From Nannochloropsis oceanica (Eukaryota > Sar > Eustigmatophyceae > Eustigmatales > Monodopsidaceae), in contig CP038117.1 of NCBI GenBank assembly GCA_004519485.1, positions 703,501 to 767,500 of the forward strand: a stretch of 64,000 bases of DNA. The letters are read 5' to 3'. A program made the position numbers and the translations under genes. Below, in pieces: positions 48,547 to 58,823 of the stretch; positions within the stretch are counted from its first letter, which is position 1, and every line of letters begins with the position of its first letter. The notes beneath the pieces were generated by a model. It ran no database searches. It worked only from the letters and a program-made list of their open reading frames with translations, and was not told the DNA's origin.

Positions 48547-49365
48547 ATGAGCATGCCTTGGAGGTCCGCCACGAAGGGTGGAGCCATGGCATGGCGAGGG
48601 GGCGCGTTTCCCGGTCCAGGTAGGGTCTTGTGAGGGTTTGATGTTAGGGTTGTAGGCGGAAGGAGTGGGGGAACTGCCCGTGGCTTGTTTGATGACAGAT
48701 TGTCTGGATGTCTGTCTTGTTTGAGAGTGAGTCTTTGTTGTGCGGGCAAGGGGCCGCGCCAAGGTGTTCACGCACAAGCACATTCATACTCGCCAACAGG
48801 GAAGGGACGCGCGCTGCGGGGGGCATTCCTGTCGACAACGCACACGGGTACTGGGAATGCAGGAGGCTCTGGAAGCATGCGGTTGCTCCGAGGTTCCTTT
48901 GATATCAACGCATTGGCAGCTACTGTAGGTGTGACGATAGCGGTTATCACCTCTACCGCTGTGGCCGTCCATCATTACGATGAGAACATGTCGGCGCTCA
49001 AACTGAAAGCAGCGGTCGCTCAAGCGAAAGCAGAGGTCGCGCGGATGCAGGACATGGCGGCGAAGGAGGTCGCTCAAGCGAAAGCAGAGGTCGCGCGGAT
49101 GCAGGACATGGCGACGACGGAGGTAACTCAAGCGAAAGCAGAAGTCGCGCGGATCCAGGAAATGGCGACGACGGAGGTCGCGCGGGTCAAGGGCGAGCGG
49201 GAGTTGGCAGAACAAATGTGGAAGAATGAGGTGGAGCGCCACAAACGAGATGTACAACTTGCATATACACAAGATTACACGCCTTATCAGGCGGCGATTT
49301 CAAAGGGAAACGATAGGAGGACAGGGACCGGAGGACCGCGAAAGGATGAGGAGAAGAAAGGGTAG
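48547..49365 (+). CDS. Array gene copy 8: coiled-coil protein, 212 residues
   Basis: Exons 48547-48619 and 48800-49365. Modules are 7-11-7-11-7-11, a perfectly alternating set. The unit also carries a 95-bp direct duplication upstream of the gene. Confidence 0.58.
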
Positions 49366-50416
49366 CTTCCGGTAGTCACTTGCGTGGATGTGCATTGAAG
49401 ACCATGTAAAAGACGCATTCAAAGACACTGTAGAGTAGCCAGGGTAATGTGGTGGACGTGGGACGGTGACTTGAGGGGATGGGGCGCGTACACGGTCAAC
49501 TCAACAACGAGCACTCCGTAAACTTCCAACGCGCGAGTTTGTTTCCTTTCTCTATGGTTTGATTAGATTGTCTTGCTCGTTTTGTCTCTTCCGCACGACC
49601 GCCGCCAACTGCGTATCCCACTTGCTCAATCGTGCTCCCGGAATGTAAAGTGTCAATCAAGGAAGGCGATCTGTCAAACCTGGTTTCACAAGCCTTGCTC
49701 GGGTTGAAAGCGCGGTGGGGAGGGAGGGAGCCGGGAGGTCATGATAGGGTGTACAATGTGAAATTGCGGTCGTCGTGTATTGACCAAAAGATGTGAGAAG
49801 CCGGGAGAAGAACCAGTACGGGGACTGCGGATGATGTCATTGTGTTGTCACTCGTCCTCAAGCCCAGCAGCAAGACCTGGTTTTGTGTGTGCTGGAGCAA
49901 CATGGCACGTAAAGTCAGTCAACACCGCCGCAACCGACGACCGTCGTGACGTGTGAGGAGTTGACACGGGGTTCCACACCAGTCTTGCTTGTGTCCCGTG
50001 CCCGAGTCTTGAGTGTGGCACCACAAGCACTCAATACTTCCACCGCCACCCTCACATACAGGTCCGTCACGTCGCCCTGTGTATTGTACCGGCGTCGGTG
50101 GCTGGCTCGTGGTGGTGGATGGTGCTCGCTCCAATGATGGCATGCCATAAGTTACCATCGAGCCAGGCCTCCTCCACGTCCCTCCTGTGTCTTTGGTGTT
50201 GCCCTTTGGCACGCCATGGGATGGCCGCGTGGCCACCATATTGTGGCCTGGCGTGCGCGGGAAATGACGAAGTGTAATGCCGAGGCGGCCGTGATCTCAA
50301 ATACTTTGTAGTACGGTTGAAAACCGACCTCCAACACTCATTCGCCGTCCCTCCCCACAAGAAGACGCACTGGTTGGTTGCTGCTTTGGTCAACCGCAGC
50401 CATCAGAGAGAGCCAC

Positions 50417-51268
50417 ATGAGCATGCCTTGGAGGTCCGCCACGAAAGCTGGAGCCATGGCATGGCGAGGGGGCGCGTTTCCCGGTCCAGGTAGGGTCTTG
50501 TGAGGACTTGATATTAGGGTTGTAGGCAGAAGGAGTGGGGGAACTGCCCGTGGCTTGTTTGATGACAGATTGTCCGGATGTCTGTCTTGTTTGAGAGTGA
50601 GTCTTTGTTGTGCGGGCAAGGGGCCGCGCCAAGGTGTTCACGCACAAGCACATTCATACTCGCCAACAGGGAAGGGACGCGCGCTGCGGGGGGCATTCCT
50701 GTCGACAACGCGCACGGGTACTGGGGATGCAGGAGGCTCTGGAAGCATGCGGTTGCTCCGAGGTTCCTTTGATATCAACGCATTGGCAGCTACTGTAGGT
50801 GTGACGATAGCGGTTATCACCTCTACCGCTGTGGCCGTCCATCATTACGATGAGAACATGTCGGCGCTCAAACTGAAAGCAGAGGTCGCGCGGATGCAGG
50901 ACATGGCGGCGAAGGAGGTCACTCAAGCGAAAGCAGAGGTCGCGTGGATGCAGGACATGGCGGCGAAGGAGGTCGCTCATGCGAAAGCAGAGTTCGCGCG
51001 GATGCAGGACATGGCGGCGAAGGAGGTCACTCAAGCGAAAGCAGAAGTTGCGCGGATCCAGGACATGGCGACGACGGAGGTCGCGCGGGTCAAGGGCGAG
51101 CGGGAGTTGGCAGAACAAATGTGGAAGAATGAGGTGGAGCGCCACAAACGAGATGTACAACTTGCATATACACAAGATTACACGCCTTACCAGGCGGCGA
51201 TTTCAAAGGGAAACGATAGGAGGAAAGGGACCGGAGGACCGCAAAAGGATGAGGAGAAGAAAGGGTAG
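50417..51268 (+). CDS. Array gene copy 9: coiled-coil protein, 223 residues (longest)
   Basis: Exons 50417-50489 and 50670-51268. Modules are 11-7-11-7-11-7-11. Substitutions in individual modules (KAEVAWMQDMA, KAEFARMQDMA) show that the modules diverge independently. It is the last complete copy before the truncated unit 10. Confidence 0.58.
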
Positions 51269-51389
51269 CTTCCGGTAGTCACTTGCGTGGATGTGCATTG
51301 AAGACCATGTAAAAGACGCATTCAAAGACACTGTAGAGTAGCCAGGGTAATATGGTGGACGTGGGACGGTGACTTGAGGGGATGGGGCG

Positions 51390-51726
51390 CGTACACGGTC
51401 AACTCAACAACGAGCACTCCGTAAACTTCCAACGCGCGAGTTTGTTTCCTTTCTCTATGGTTTGATTAGATTGTCTTGCTCGTTTTGTCTCTTCCGCACG
51501 ACCGCCGCCAACTGCGTATCCCACTTGCTCAATCGTGCTCCCGGAATGTAAAGTGTCAATCAAGGAAGGCGATCTGTCAAACCTGGTTTCACAAGCCTTG
51601 CTCGGGTTGAAAGCGCGGTGGGGAGGGAGGGAGCCGGGAGGTCATGATAGGGTGTACAATGTGAAATTGCGGTCGTCGTGTATTGACCAGAAGATGTGAG
51701 AAGCCGGGAGAAAAGCCAGTACGGGG
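51390..51726 (+). repeat. Truncated tenth unit of the tandem array
   Basis: The first 337 bp of the unit (anchor through GCCAGTACGGGG) are present with a few substitutions, then similarity stops. The predicted gene is absent, so this is the array edge. Confidence 0.9.
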
Positions 51727-53288
51727 TTTCCCTCCATAGCGTCTGGTGTGTTGCATACATCCACGTCTTTTGCCTCGAGACCCGTCTATTCAAATTGGGG
51801 GGGAAAAGAACACCCTACTATACTTAGCGTTATGTTTTCCGGGACAAAATGCCACTTTCGTCCCCCAGATAAGCGTTTGCCGTGGCCCTATCACCCGCCA
51901 GCACTGCAAAATTACCATGTCGCAGACTCACGTAAGGGTGACTGAGTTTCATGCGAGGAAGTCTCGGGAAAAATTCATCCCCGATCCGAACGCTTGCTTG
52001 TGAATTTTTGGCGAGGTGCCCCTGAAAGCTTCGTGCAGCTTAGAATGCAGACGCTTGCCAACGTCCGCCTGGAAGGCGTTGAAATCGCGGTCCTATTGGG
52101 GGACGAGACAGCTTTCGAAGAGATGGTCGGACTGGACCCGCGATTTGCGAACTCGTTGGCATGGGGCTGTTCGTTACCAAGTCAAATCGGTGAGTTGCCG
52201 AAGTAGCGCGCGACGGGAAGGACGGTGTCGTCAAGAGCGAGGAAGACCGAGGAAATTTTCCTTGTTTACTTTGCGAAAGAGCTCAAGCAAGAGAAATGGT
52301 AGCTCTTCAAGTCAGCTCTTACCTGCTATCGGGAGGGTGAAGACATGCCTAAAACGTGGAATTAGCGCAGTGATTGCATTGAAATTCCCTGCCATGGTAA
52401 GCATGCCGATTCGGGCAATCCTATTTAGGATCGAAGGGAGAGGTAAGGATGATCAGGGCCAATAAGTATGTAGATTGACGGAGGGAAAAAAGGCTGCGTT
52501 GGCACTGTTTATAACGTAGATGTATTATAAATTATATAGTATTGATATAATAACTTGTTGAGGTTGAAATAAGCAATGATTGATACGTTCTTGGCGTCCT
52601 TTTGGTCGTTTTCGCGATCAGCCCCAGGGGGGGTGGGGAGGTTAGAAAACCGGCAAAAACCAAAAATGCGACAACTTTTTTTTGCGTACATAATTTCGAG
52701 TCTAGCCATGCCGATTGAGTTGCTTATAAGCACACACTGTATTCGGGGCAATGTGGTGGCAAACGGAACACTCGGAACAAATTCATATGAAGCCCTCTCC
52801 CTGAGCGTTCCGACACCTCCCTCTTAAATGTAGGCCAAAGGGCTACGAAGCGAAAAAGACAACGTATTCATTTTTCTGTGATGAGAAAGTGAAATGGAAA
52901 ACAAGAGATTACGGGTGCACCTGGAAGAATGACTGAATAAATAGGTCAATTAAGTCGCAACATGCAGACAACGCACAGAACACACAAATTGGGGGTTCGA
53001 AGTCATTACAAGTTAAGTTGTCGTTTAATTAACTGGCTCACGTCGTAAAACACTCGACTTGCTCAGCAATTTCCTTGTAGTATTGAAAGAGCCAGAGCTA
53101 TAATTATTTTTATTACCATAGATTGTACAATGCGCGGCAACACTGTAGCTCATGCATTTAGATTTTCATTGTTCTTCGTTTCCAAATTTTTATCACCCCC
53201 TGTTACAAATGAGCATCTTGTTATTCGCAAGCATTCTGTCAATCTAGTCTTTGTTAGCCCCCTTCTAAAATCTTGTTCCTCCTCTTCC
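51727..53288. other. AT-rich spacer right of the array with a decayed reading frame
   Basis: At 51994-52465 a protein-like frame (ESFVQLRMQTLANVRLEGVE, later EEIFLVYFAKELKQEKW) is broken by in-frame stops at about 52204, 52310 and 52363. It may be an old pseudogene or transposon piece of unknown family. From 52490 the DNA is AT-rich and featureless up to the CHL1 stop. A GGTTCGAA motif near 52990 lacks a partner A-box, so no tRNA is called. Confidence 0.3.
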
Positions 53289-56200
53289 TCATTCCTTTTC
53301 GCTAGCAACTCTCCCTTCTGCCTTATTTCGAACAAATTGCGAGAGGTGGACGAAGACTTGGCGAAAGTCGAGGCTTTGCTGGTGGGGGACCACGCGATCG
53401 GCGATCCACTTTGGTAAAAGTGGAAAAATTGACGGATCCATAATGTAGCGGCGATCGACGAGCACAATGGCTGCCCAGTCGTTGGCATGTCTTATAGCCC
53501 GACCAATAGATTGGTTGACCGCTCGCATGCATAAATTCTGATAGTAGCTCTTGCCACTCATCGGTCCAAATGCACTACCCCCTCTCGCCTCCCAACTACT
53601 TCCGCTACAACTGCATGGTACGCCCCCTTGGGACGATTGCAAGCTGTCCAGATATTGCAGCTTCTGTTGAAGCTCCGGATCTCGGCGATCTGGATACGGC
53701 AGGCCCACCATAACAACGCAACGGGCCATATCGTCGGCAAAGTTTATACCTTCCGACATTTTGGCGCCCACCACACAAAATAGAATAGCCCCACCCCCGC
53801 CCCCGCCACCGCCACAACTACGACTGTTGCCCTTACTAGTATCGTCATGGTTAGGGTTACTGACAATGGCTGCTGAAAAGGCTTGGAGCACGGCATCAAC
53901 GTCTTTCGCGCGCTTGGGCTCGGTGAAGGTCGACTTCTTGGTCTGCAATTTAGACATTAGCCCCGTTTCCCGCCAACGACGCACTACCATTTCCTCGTAA
54001 CCATACGAGGGGAAGAAGACTACGACCCCACCCGGTATTATAGTACACACATTGAGCAGCAACCGGCCAAGCTCATCCATCTGCTCGGGAAGGACCCGAC
54101 TCTTGTGCGTAAAATCAAATCCCACGCCTGTCGGGCCTTTGCTCACGCACAAGCTCGTCAGATTTTCGGGCGGGATCACGTGGCCGCAAGAGAAGACATC
54201 GAGCTGGGAGGCCGACAAGTCCGGAAATAGCTGCGCCACAATAGGCGCGACAGGTCGCATGGTCCCACCTACCAGAACAACGGAGCGTGCCTCGGCAACG
54301 ATCTTGCGGAAGTGCACCGCTGCGTTCAGCATGATGTACTTGAGTCCTGCAGCAGGCCGCTTGCGTCCCCTTTGAGGGCCATGGCCCGTCTCGAGCACGA
54401 TGCGCCCGTCTTGGTTGGATCCTGTTAGCGTCGTTAGGAAAGTCTGCACAGTCTGCAATGAGGAGATGTGACTGCTCACATATTCGGCGTTCTCGTCTGC
54501 ATCCTCTGGGGCCCCAGCAGCGGCAGAGGGGATTACAGAAGAAGACAAAGTGGAACCCGATTCTGATTCTGACCTGTGGATCTGCACCTCACCCAAGCGC
54601 CTGTCTGCGAAGCCCAGCACTTTCTTGGCGATTTGGCTTTGCTCCATATACCGCACCAGCTTGAACAGGTTCACGTTGTCCATATCTGCTTCAAATACCA
54701 GCTCATTTACCGACATGATAATCGTGCTGACTGCCTCATCATCTGCAGTAGCTGTCGCTCCACTTGCCATCCACCCGCTTGTCGCACCTCCCGAATAGGC
54801 CTTGGCCCGGACAACATCGACTAGGCCCTTGAGTATCCGTATGATTTGCTGAACATACACCGCGTTCTTGCCACTCAGCCGGGTGTTGTAACGCTCCCAA
54901 TAAAGCGTCACTTGGACGAGAGCCCGACTCATCGCTTGCAACGATAGTTGACTCGAATGTATGGCGTTGATGGCTTCGACCAGATTATGCGCCTCGTCCA
55001 CAAGCACTACGTTACCCTTGAGCGGAATCTTCATCGACTCCCGAGTGCCCTTGTGTAGGAGCGTGGCATAGGGCATGCAAATGACCTCCGCCTGTGCCAA
55101 TGCCCGCCGCGTCCCGTAGTAGGAGCAGGTACCCAGCTTCTTGCCTAATTCCGCCAAATCTTCCAGGTTTCGGATTTGACTCAGAGCATGGTCCCGATAC
55201 AGAGTCTGCTGCTTGACGCCGTCCGATGGAAGAAAAGGGCACTTGGTCGTCTGCTTGCTGGAAGGTGGGGCACGGGTGCGCTTCTTGCTGGTCATAACAG
55301 TAGGGTCGTTTGGACCAGCGCTGCGGCTGGTCGCGACCGTGGCCGCGGTAGGTTTCTTCATCTTGGTCTTCTGCATGTCGAGGCAGCGGTCGCTGATCCG
55401 GCCATCGCTCCCAAGCTTCAGCACGTCGTCGTTGATGCACAGATTTTTACGGGAGCTCAAGGAAATAACTCGAGTGTTGTCTTTGAAGGCAGTCTTTTGA
55501 ATCTCCATAACAAATTGTGAGAGCTGGGAGTGCGTCCGGCTGCAGTACAAGATCTGTTTTGTAGGGGTGTATGAAAGAAATAGGGATGAGGAATGGCTTT
55601 GAATATCTTGCTTCCAATGAAAACTTACCTTCATAGTGCTACGATCTAGTTCTTCGCCTTCTTCCTCCTCCTTCTCATCCTTTTTGTTGAGGCCGGCGCC
55701 AACAGTGTCCTCGTCGCTGTCGTCGTCGCTCTCCTTGCTACTCTCGTACTCAGCTGGCAGAAGGTCCGAGTCCTCCTCCTCGTCCATGTCCTCTTTGTCC
55801 TTGGCGTTAGTCTTACACCCTTTTCCTGTCCCGGATCGCTTCTTGTTGTGTTGTGTCCTTCCGTCGTCATTGCTACCGGGACGCCTTTCTGGTCGTAGCG
55901 CGCTCAGACGATGGCTGGCATGTCGCGCCTCCTCCAGGCGAAGACGCAGCTCTTGCCGGCGCCCGCAAACTTTACCCCGCTTCTCAGCTGCCGCCGTGCG
56001 CTCCTTGTCTTTATCATAATCCCGCAGCCAATCTGGTTCTGCGGCAGCTTTGATTGTGGTGTCTGTAGTAGCGCAGGTCGAGGACGACGAAGCAGCAACG
56101 GGATCATCCTCACCAGCGTCATCCTTGCGCTGCCGCTCCTTGAGCCAATAGAGTCCGGCACAAATTAAACTAAGGGATTTGCCCGTGCCTGTAGGACTTT

Positions 56201-56428
56201 CAAAAAGCCCCACATGGCCAGTATCGAGGGTCTGATAGAGCTGCTGCATCAAGGCCTATATAGAAGGGGGCGGGAATGATGGTGAGATAACCAAGGACCA
56301 GAAAGAAAGGTAAGGCAGACATATGCAAGCACCTTTTGTGCAGGATAGGGCTGGAATGGGAAGGGGATAGGCAGCTCCAGCTTCTGTTGTTGCTGCGGTG
56401 GTGTTGGCGGACGGAGAGGGTGGGACAT
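53289..56428 (-). CDS. CHL1: CHL1/DDX11 iron-sulphur DNA helicase (XPD/RAD3 family)
   Basis: Three exons, 56428-56333, 56255-55629 and 55553-53289 (all phase 0), give 995 residues. The family unwinds DNA 5' to 3' and supports sister-chromatid cohesion and replication-fork stability in the nucleus. It opens with FPFQPYPAQKALMQQLYQTL, the Q-motif region. Walker A is SPTGTGKS (52-59). A DDX11-type acidic insert (about 150-240) precedes ILYCSRTHSQLSQF. Four cysteines expected for the 4Fe-4S cluster follow (NLCIND, DRCLDM, TKCPFL, GTCSYYG), then the DEAH box VLVDEAHNLVEA and motif VI QSIGRAIRHANDW. The 75-nt intron 55628-55554 is a multiple of three and has no stop, so the exon appears continuous; removing it restores the family sequence STMKILYCSRTH. 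The start at 56428 is the first in-frame ATG before the Q-motif region. Confidence 0.94.
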
Positions 56429-57414
56429 CGTCGGCACGCCTCAGCGATGATAGCCCGACCGTGTCAAGCAGTTCTGGCGAACGTGTTCTGTCTTGGGGCG
56501 GATAGGAAACGAGCAAGACGACGTGAGGAGAACTAGCAAGAAATGGGAGATACTGTCTGCGTGAATGAACTGCGCATACTAAATATTAGTAACGAATTGT
56601 GGTGCCAAAAAGAAGAACAAGCAAAGTGAGAGATGGACCAACTTGAAGTTTTGGGCAAAGTCACTGTGTGCGAGACACATCCAGCACCCCTTGGACTGAC
56701 TTGCCACAACCCACAAAAACTTGGGGCTATGACGCGCAGGGGATAAAATTTAAGGACAGCAGGCATTGACTGAATTCGTTGACCCAATTAAAATGCCCGT
56801 CGATTGGTAGCAAGGGGATAACCACAAATTTATTATATTAGTGGTTTTGGTGTCTCTCTTTCATCCTATGTTCACATAATATTTTCTACACATCATAAGT
56901 GATTGATTACAAGGAGACACATGGTGGAGCCTGAATTATTCGCTGTCATTCTTCTTTCCCTTGCCACTTCGCCGGTAGCTCATCGCTTTCCGTCGCTGTC
57001 CCCTCAGCCTTCATGGTCAGTTTCTTCATTCTATTTCCCTCCCATATTTTGGGTTTGAGGATCTCAGATCTAGTCCTTCGATGGTTCGATGTGTTAGCCT
57101 TTTGAAGCATTTTATGCCATCGTCTGTTGCGCGTGGTCGGACATCGACAAGGGCGTATTTTATGGAGGACGGCGAGAGGGTCAGGCGCTAATTAAAGGAG
57201 AGGGCGTTTAGCGATTTCCCTTATGGATGGCAAGCACTCAGTGATCCCGTCAGGGGAGGATCAAGCCAGTCGGTGAGGTCGCTGTGGAGGAAAAGGAAAG
57301 ATGCCTTGCATTTCGTCCACCGGTGCTTCCGACTGTCGAGCTTATTTGAATTACAAATCCCACCCTTCTAACGCTGAATCAACTTTATTGTGTGGAACTT
57401 TATGCATCGAAATC
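56429..57414. other. Intergenic spacer
   Basis: CHL1 promoter side and GatC 3' side. It is AT-rich around 56790-56900. No coding exon or RNA gene is recognised; an 83-codon frame at 57301-57552 on the plus strand is antisense to the last GatC exon and intron. Confidence 0.45.
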
Positions 57415-58434
57415 TCACTTGCAGTTGACGAGCGGGACGACAAACTGATTATGGGCTGTCTCCTTGGTATTAGCCAGCACCTGATCCTCCTTGTCCAGTC
57501 CTGCAATCAGAGATGTGCGGGCGAAGTATATAGATGTGGGAGTATGATGTGACAAAAATGACTGAAGATGTTTAAGCACCCAAAATATTGCTCTCTTCCT
57601 CCGATTCCCTACAATCTCACCTCCTTCCGTGACCACATCTTTTCTTAGGCGTGCCGATGCTTGGGCGTATTCAGGCGGCGCATACATCTCCTCCTTGCTC
57701 ACGTCACTTAGGTCCGCCGTCTACGTTTGACAAAATATTATGAGTATGAGAGATTTGAATGACCTTGACCTTGTTTCTGAAGTATATGGTCCTCAACTCG
57801 TCCCGAATTCACTCAATTAAAGAGAGAGCAGTAACAGACAGACCTGCAGCAATGTCATGCAATTGATAATGGCCCCAAGGTCCCGCTGCAAGGACTCCCG
57901 ATCGACGTTCACCCCGTCCAAATCCAAATGTGCATATCCAGCTAGCCGTGATAGCTGACCATTATCATATGCGTGAGCAAGGGGGAAAATAAAGAAAAAT
58001 AAGTTGAACGGAGACATGCAACGTGCGGACTCAGCGCCTGCATATATTGGAACCTATGTACACACACCACCCATTCCCAACAACTTTCTGAATCCTTTTA
58101 TTGGCGAGAACAACAATTGCTTCAGACGCAAAATGCCTCCCCCTTCTGATCTCCCTACCTCGTCTTCGTTCAAGGCGTCGCTCCCTGCCCCCGCGACTGC
58201 ATCCTTGTGCAGCAATCCCAAATCGTGGAGGGACCAGGTGGATGGCGGCACCAACGGGCTATTGTGACCGCTACTGCTGCTATCGTCTTGATTTCTGCAT
58301 AGGTAGGGCTTGCTGGTGATGGCTCGAGAATGCGGGGGTACAAGTGTCCTGCACAATTGGGTGAAGGTGAGAGGAGATGAGGGGCAACATAACTGAGGAG
58401 AGGACAAGGAATGGAAAGCGCCATACACACACAT
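57415..58434 (-). CDS. GATC: GatC, subunit C of organellar Glu-tRNA(Gln) amidotransferase
   Basis: Four exons, 58434-58159, 57954-57844, 57720-57621 and 57500-57415 (phases 0, 0, 1), give 190 residues. GatCAB converts Glu-tRNA(Gln) to Gln-tRNA(Gln) in mitochondria and plastids. The core ALNEDELSRLAGYAHLDL forms across the first junction. The second gives MTLLQTADLSDVS; the last two exons give YAPPEYAQASARLRKDVVTEGG then LANTKETAHNQFVVPLVN, the characteristic GatC C-terminus (LREDVVTEG...VLxNAPE...FVVP). The N-terminal 70 residues (FTQLCRTLVPPHSRAITS) are an organelle presequence; which organelle is unclear. The frame stays open upstream to 58563, so the start could lie 43 codons earlier. Confidence 0.85.
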
Positions 58435-58823
58435 GCCACTACATGACGGTGAATTCAACGAACGTACCTCAGTCGCACGATGCCTCTCCTCATGCTGTGA
58501 GATGAGACATTCCAGGCTAGGCGAATCCGTCTCATGGTACAGGAAGAGAAGGGAGAGGCGCAAAGGCCTGTATGTCTTGCGCGTGAAAGGGAAATGGACA
58601 GCTTCAGCACCAAATTACAGATATCATTGGGGCACAGATCACCAAACGAACGATATTATCGATTGGTAGCGTAATGCGTCCATTTGGCAATGCATCTTAG
58701 GGCGAGGGACAAGTAGGGGAGGAGGTCGGCGTCTTCAAGACGCAAGTTGCTTCTACCTTCCCTTACACAACTCAAAACCCTTACCGACCGCCAACCCACA
58801 CCCTCCATACACAGGACAATAAG
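58435..58823. promoter_or_regulatory. Bidirectional promoter region, GatC / CPBP protease
   Basis: 389 bp lie between the chosen starts (260 bp if GatC begins at 58563). No clear core element is visible. Confidence 0.35.

Larger units (their letters stand above)
34915..51726 (+). repeat. Tandem array: nine full units and one truncated unit of about 1.8 kb
   Basis: Taking the shared CGTACACGGTCAACTC anchor as unit start, units begin at 34924, 36764, 38579, 40352, 42147, 43942, 45770, 47531, 49487 and 51390. Full lengths are 1840, 1815, 1773, 1795, 1795, 1828, 1761, 1956 and 1903 bp. By eye the units are nearly identical over most of their length and all have the same orientation. Each full unit has about 0.9 kb without a convincing gene, then a two-exon gene on the plus strand, then a 120-130 bp tail. 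Length variation comes mainly from 21- and 33-bp modules in exon 2, plus a 95-bp duplication in unit 8. The left edge is abrupt; the right edge breaks off inside unit 10 at about 51726. Confidence 0.95.

Noticed and set aside
34915-51726. CRISPR array, rDNA cluster or centromeric satellite as explanation of the tandem repeat
   Set aside because: Units are about 1.8 kb with a spliced coding gene, no short repeat/spacer pattern, no rRNA sequence, and flanked by normal genes.
52976-53010. tRNA-like GGTTCGAAGTC motif
   Set aside because: No A-box at the right distance and no cloverleaf could be folded by eye.
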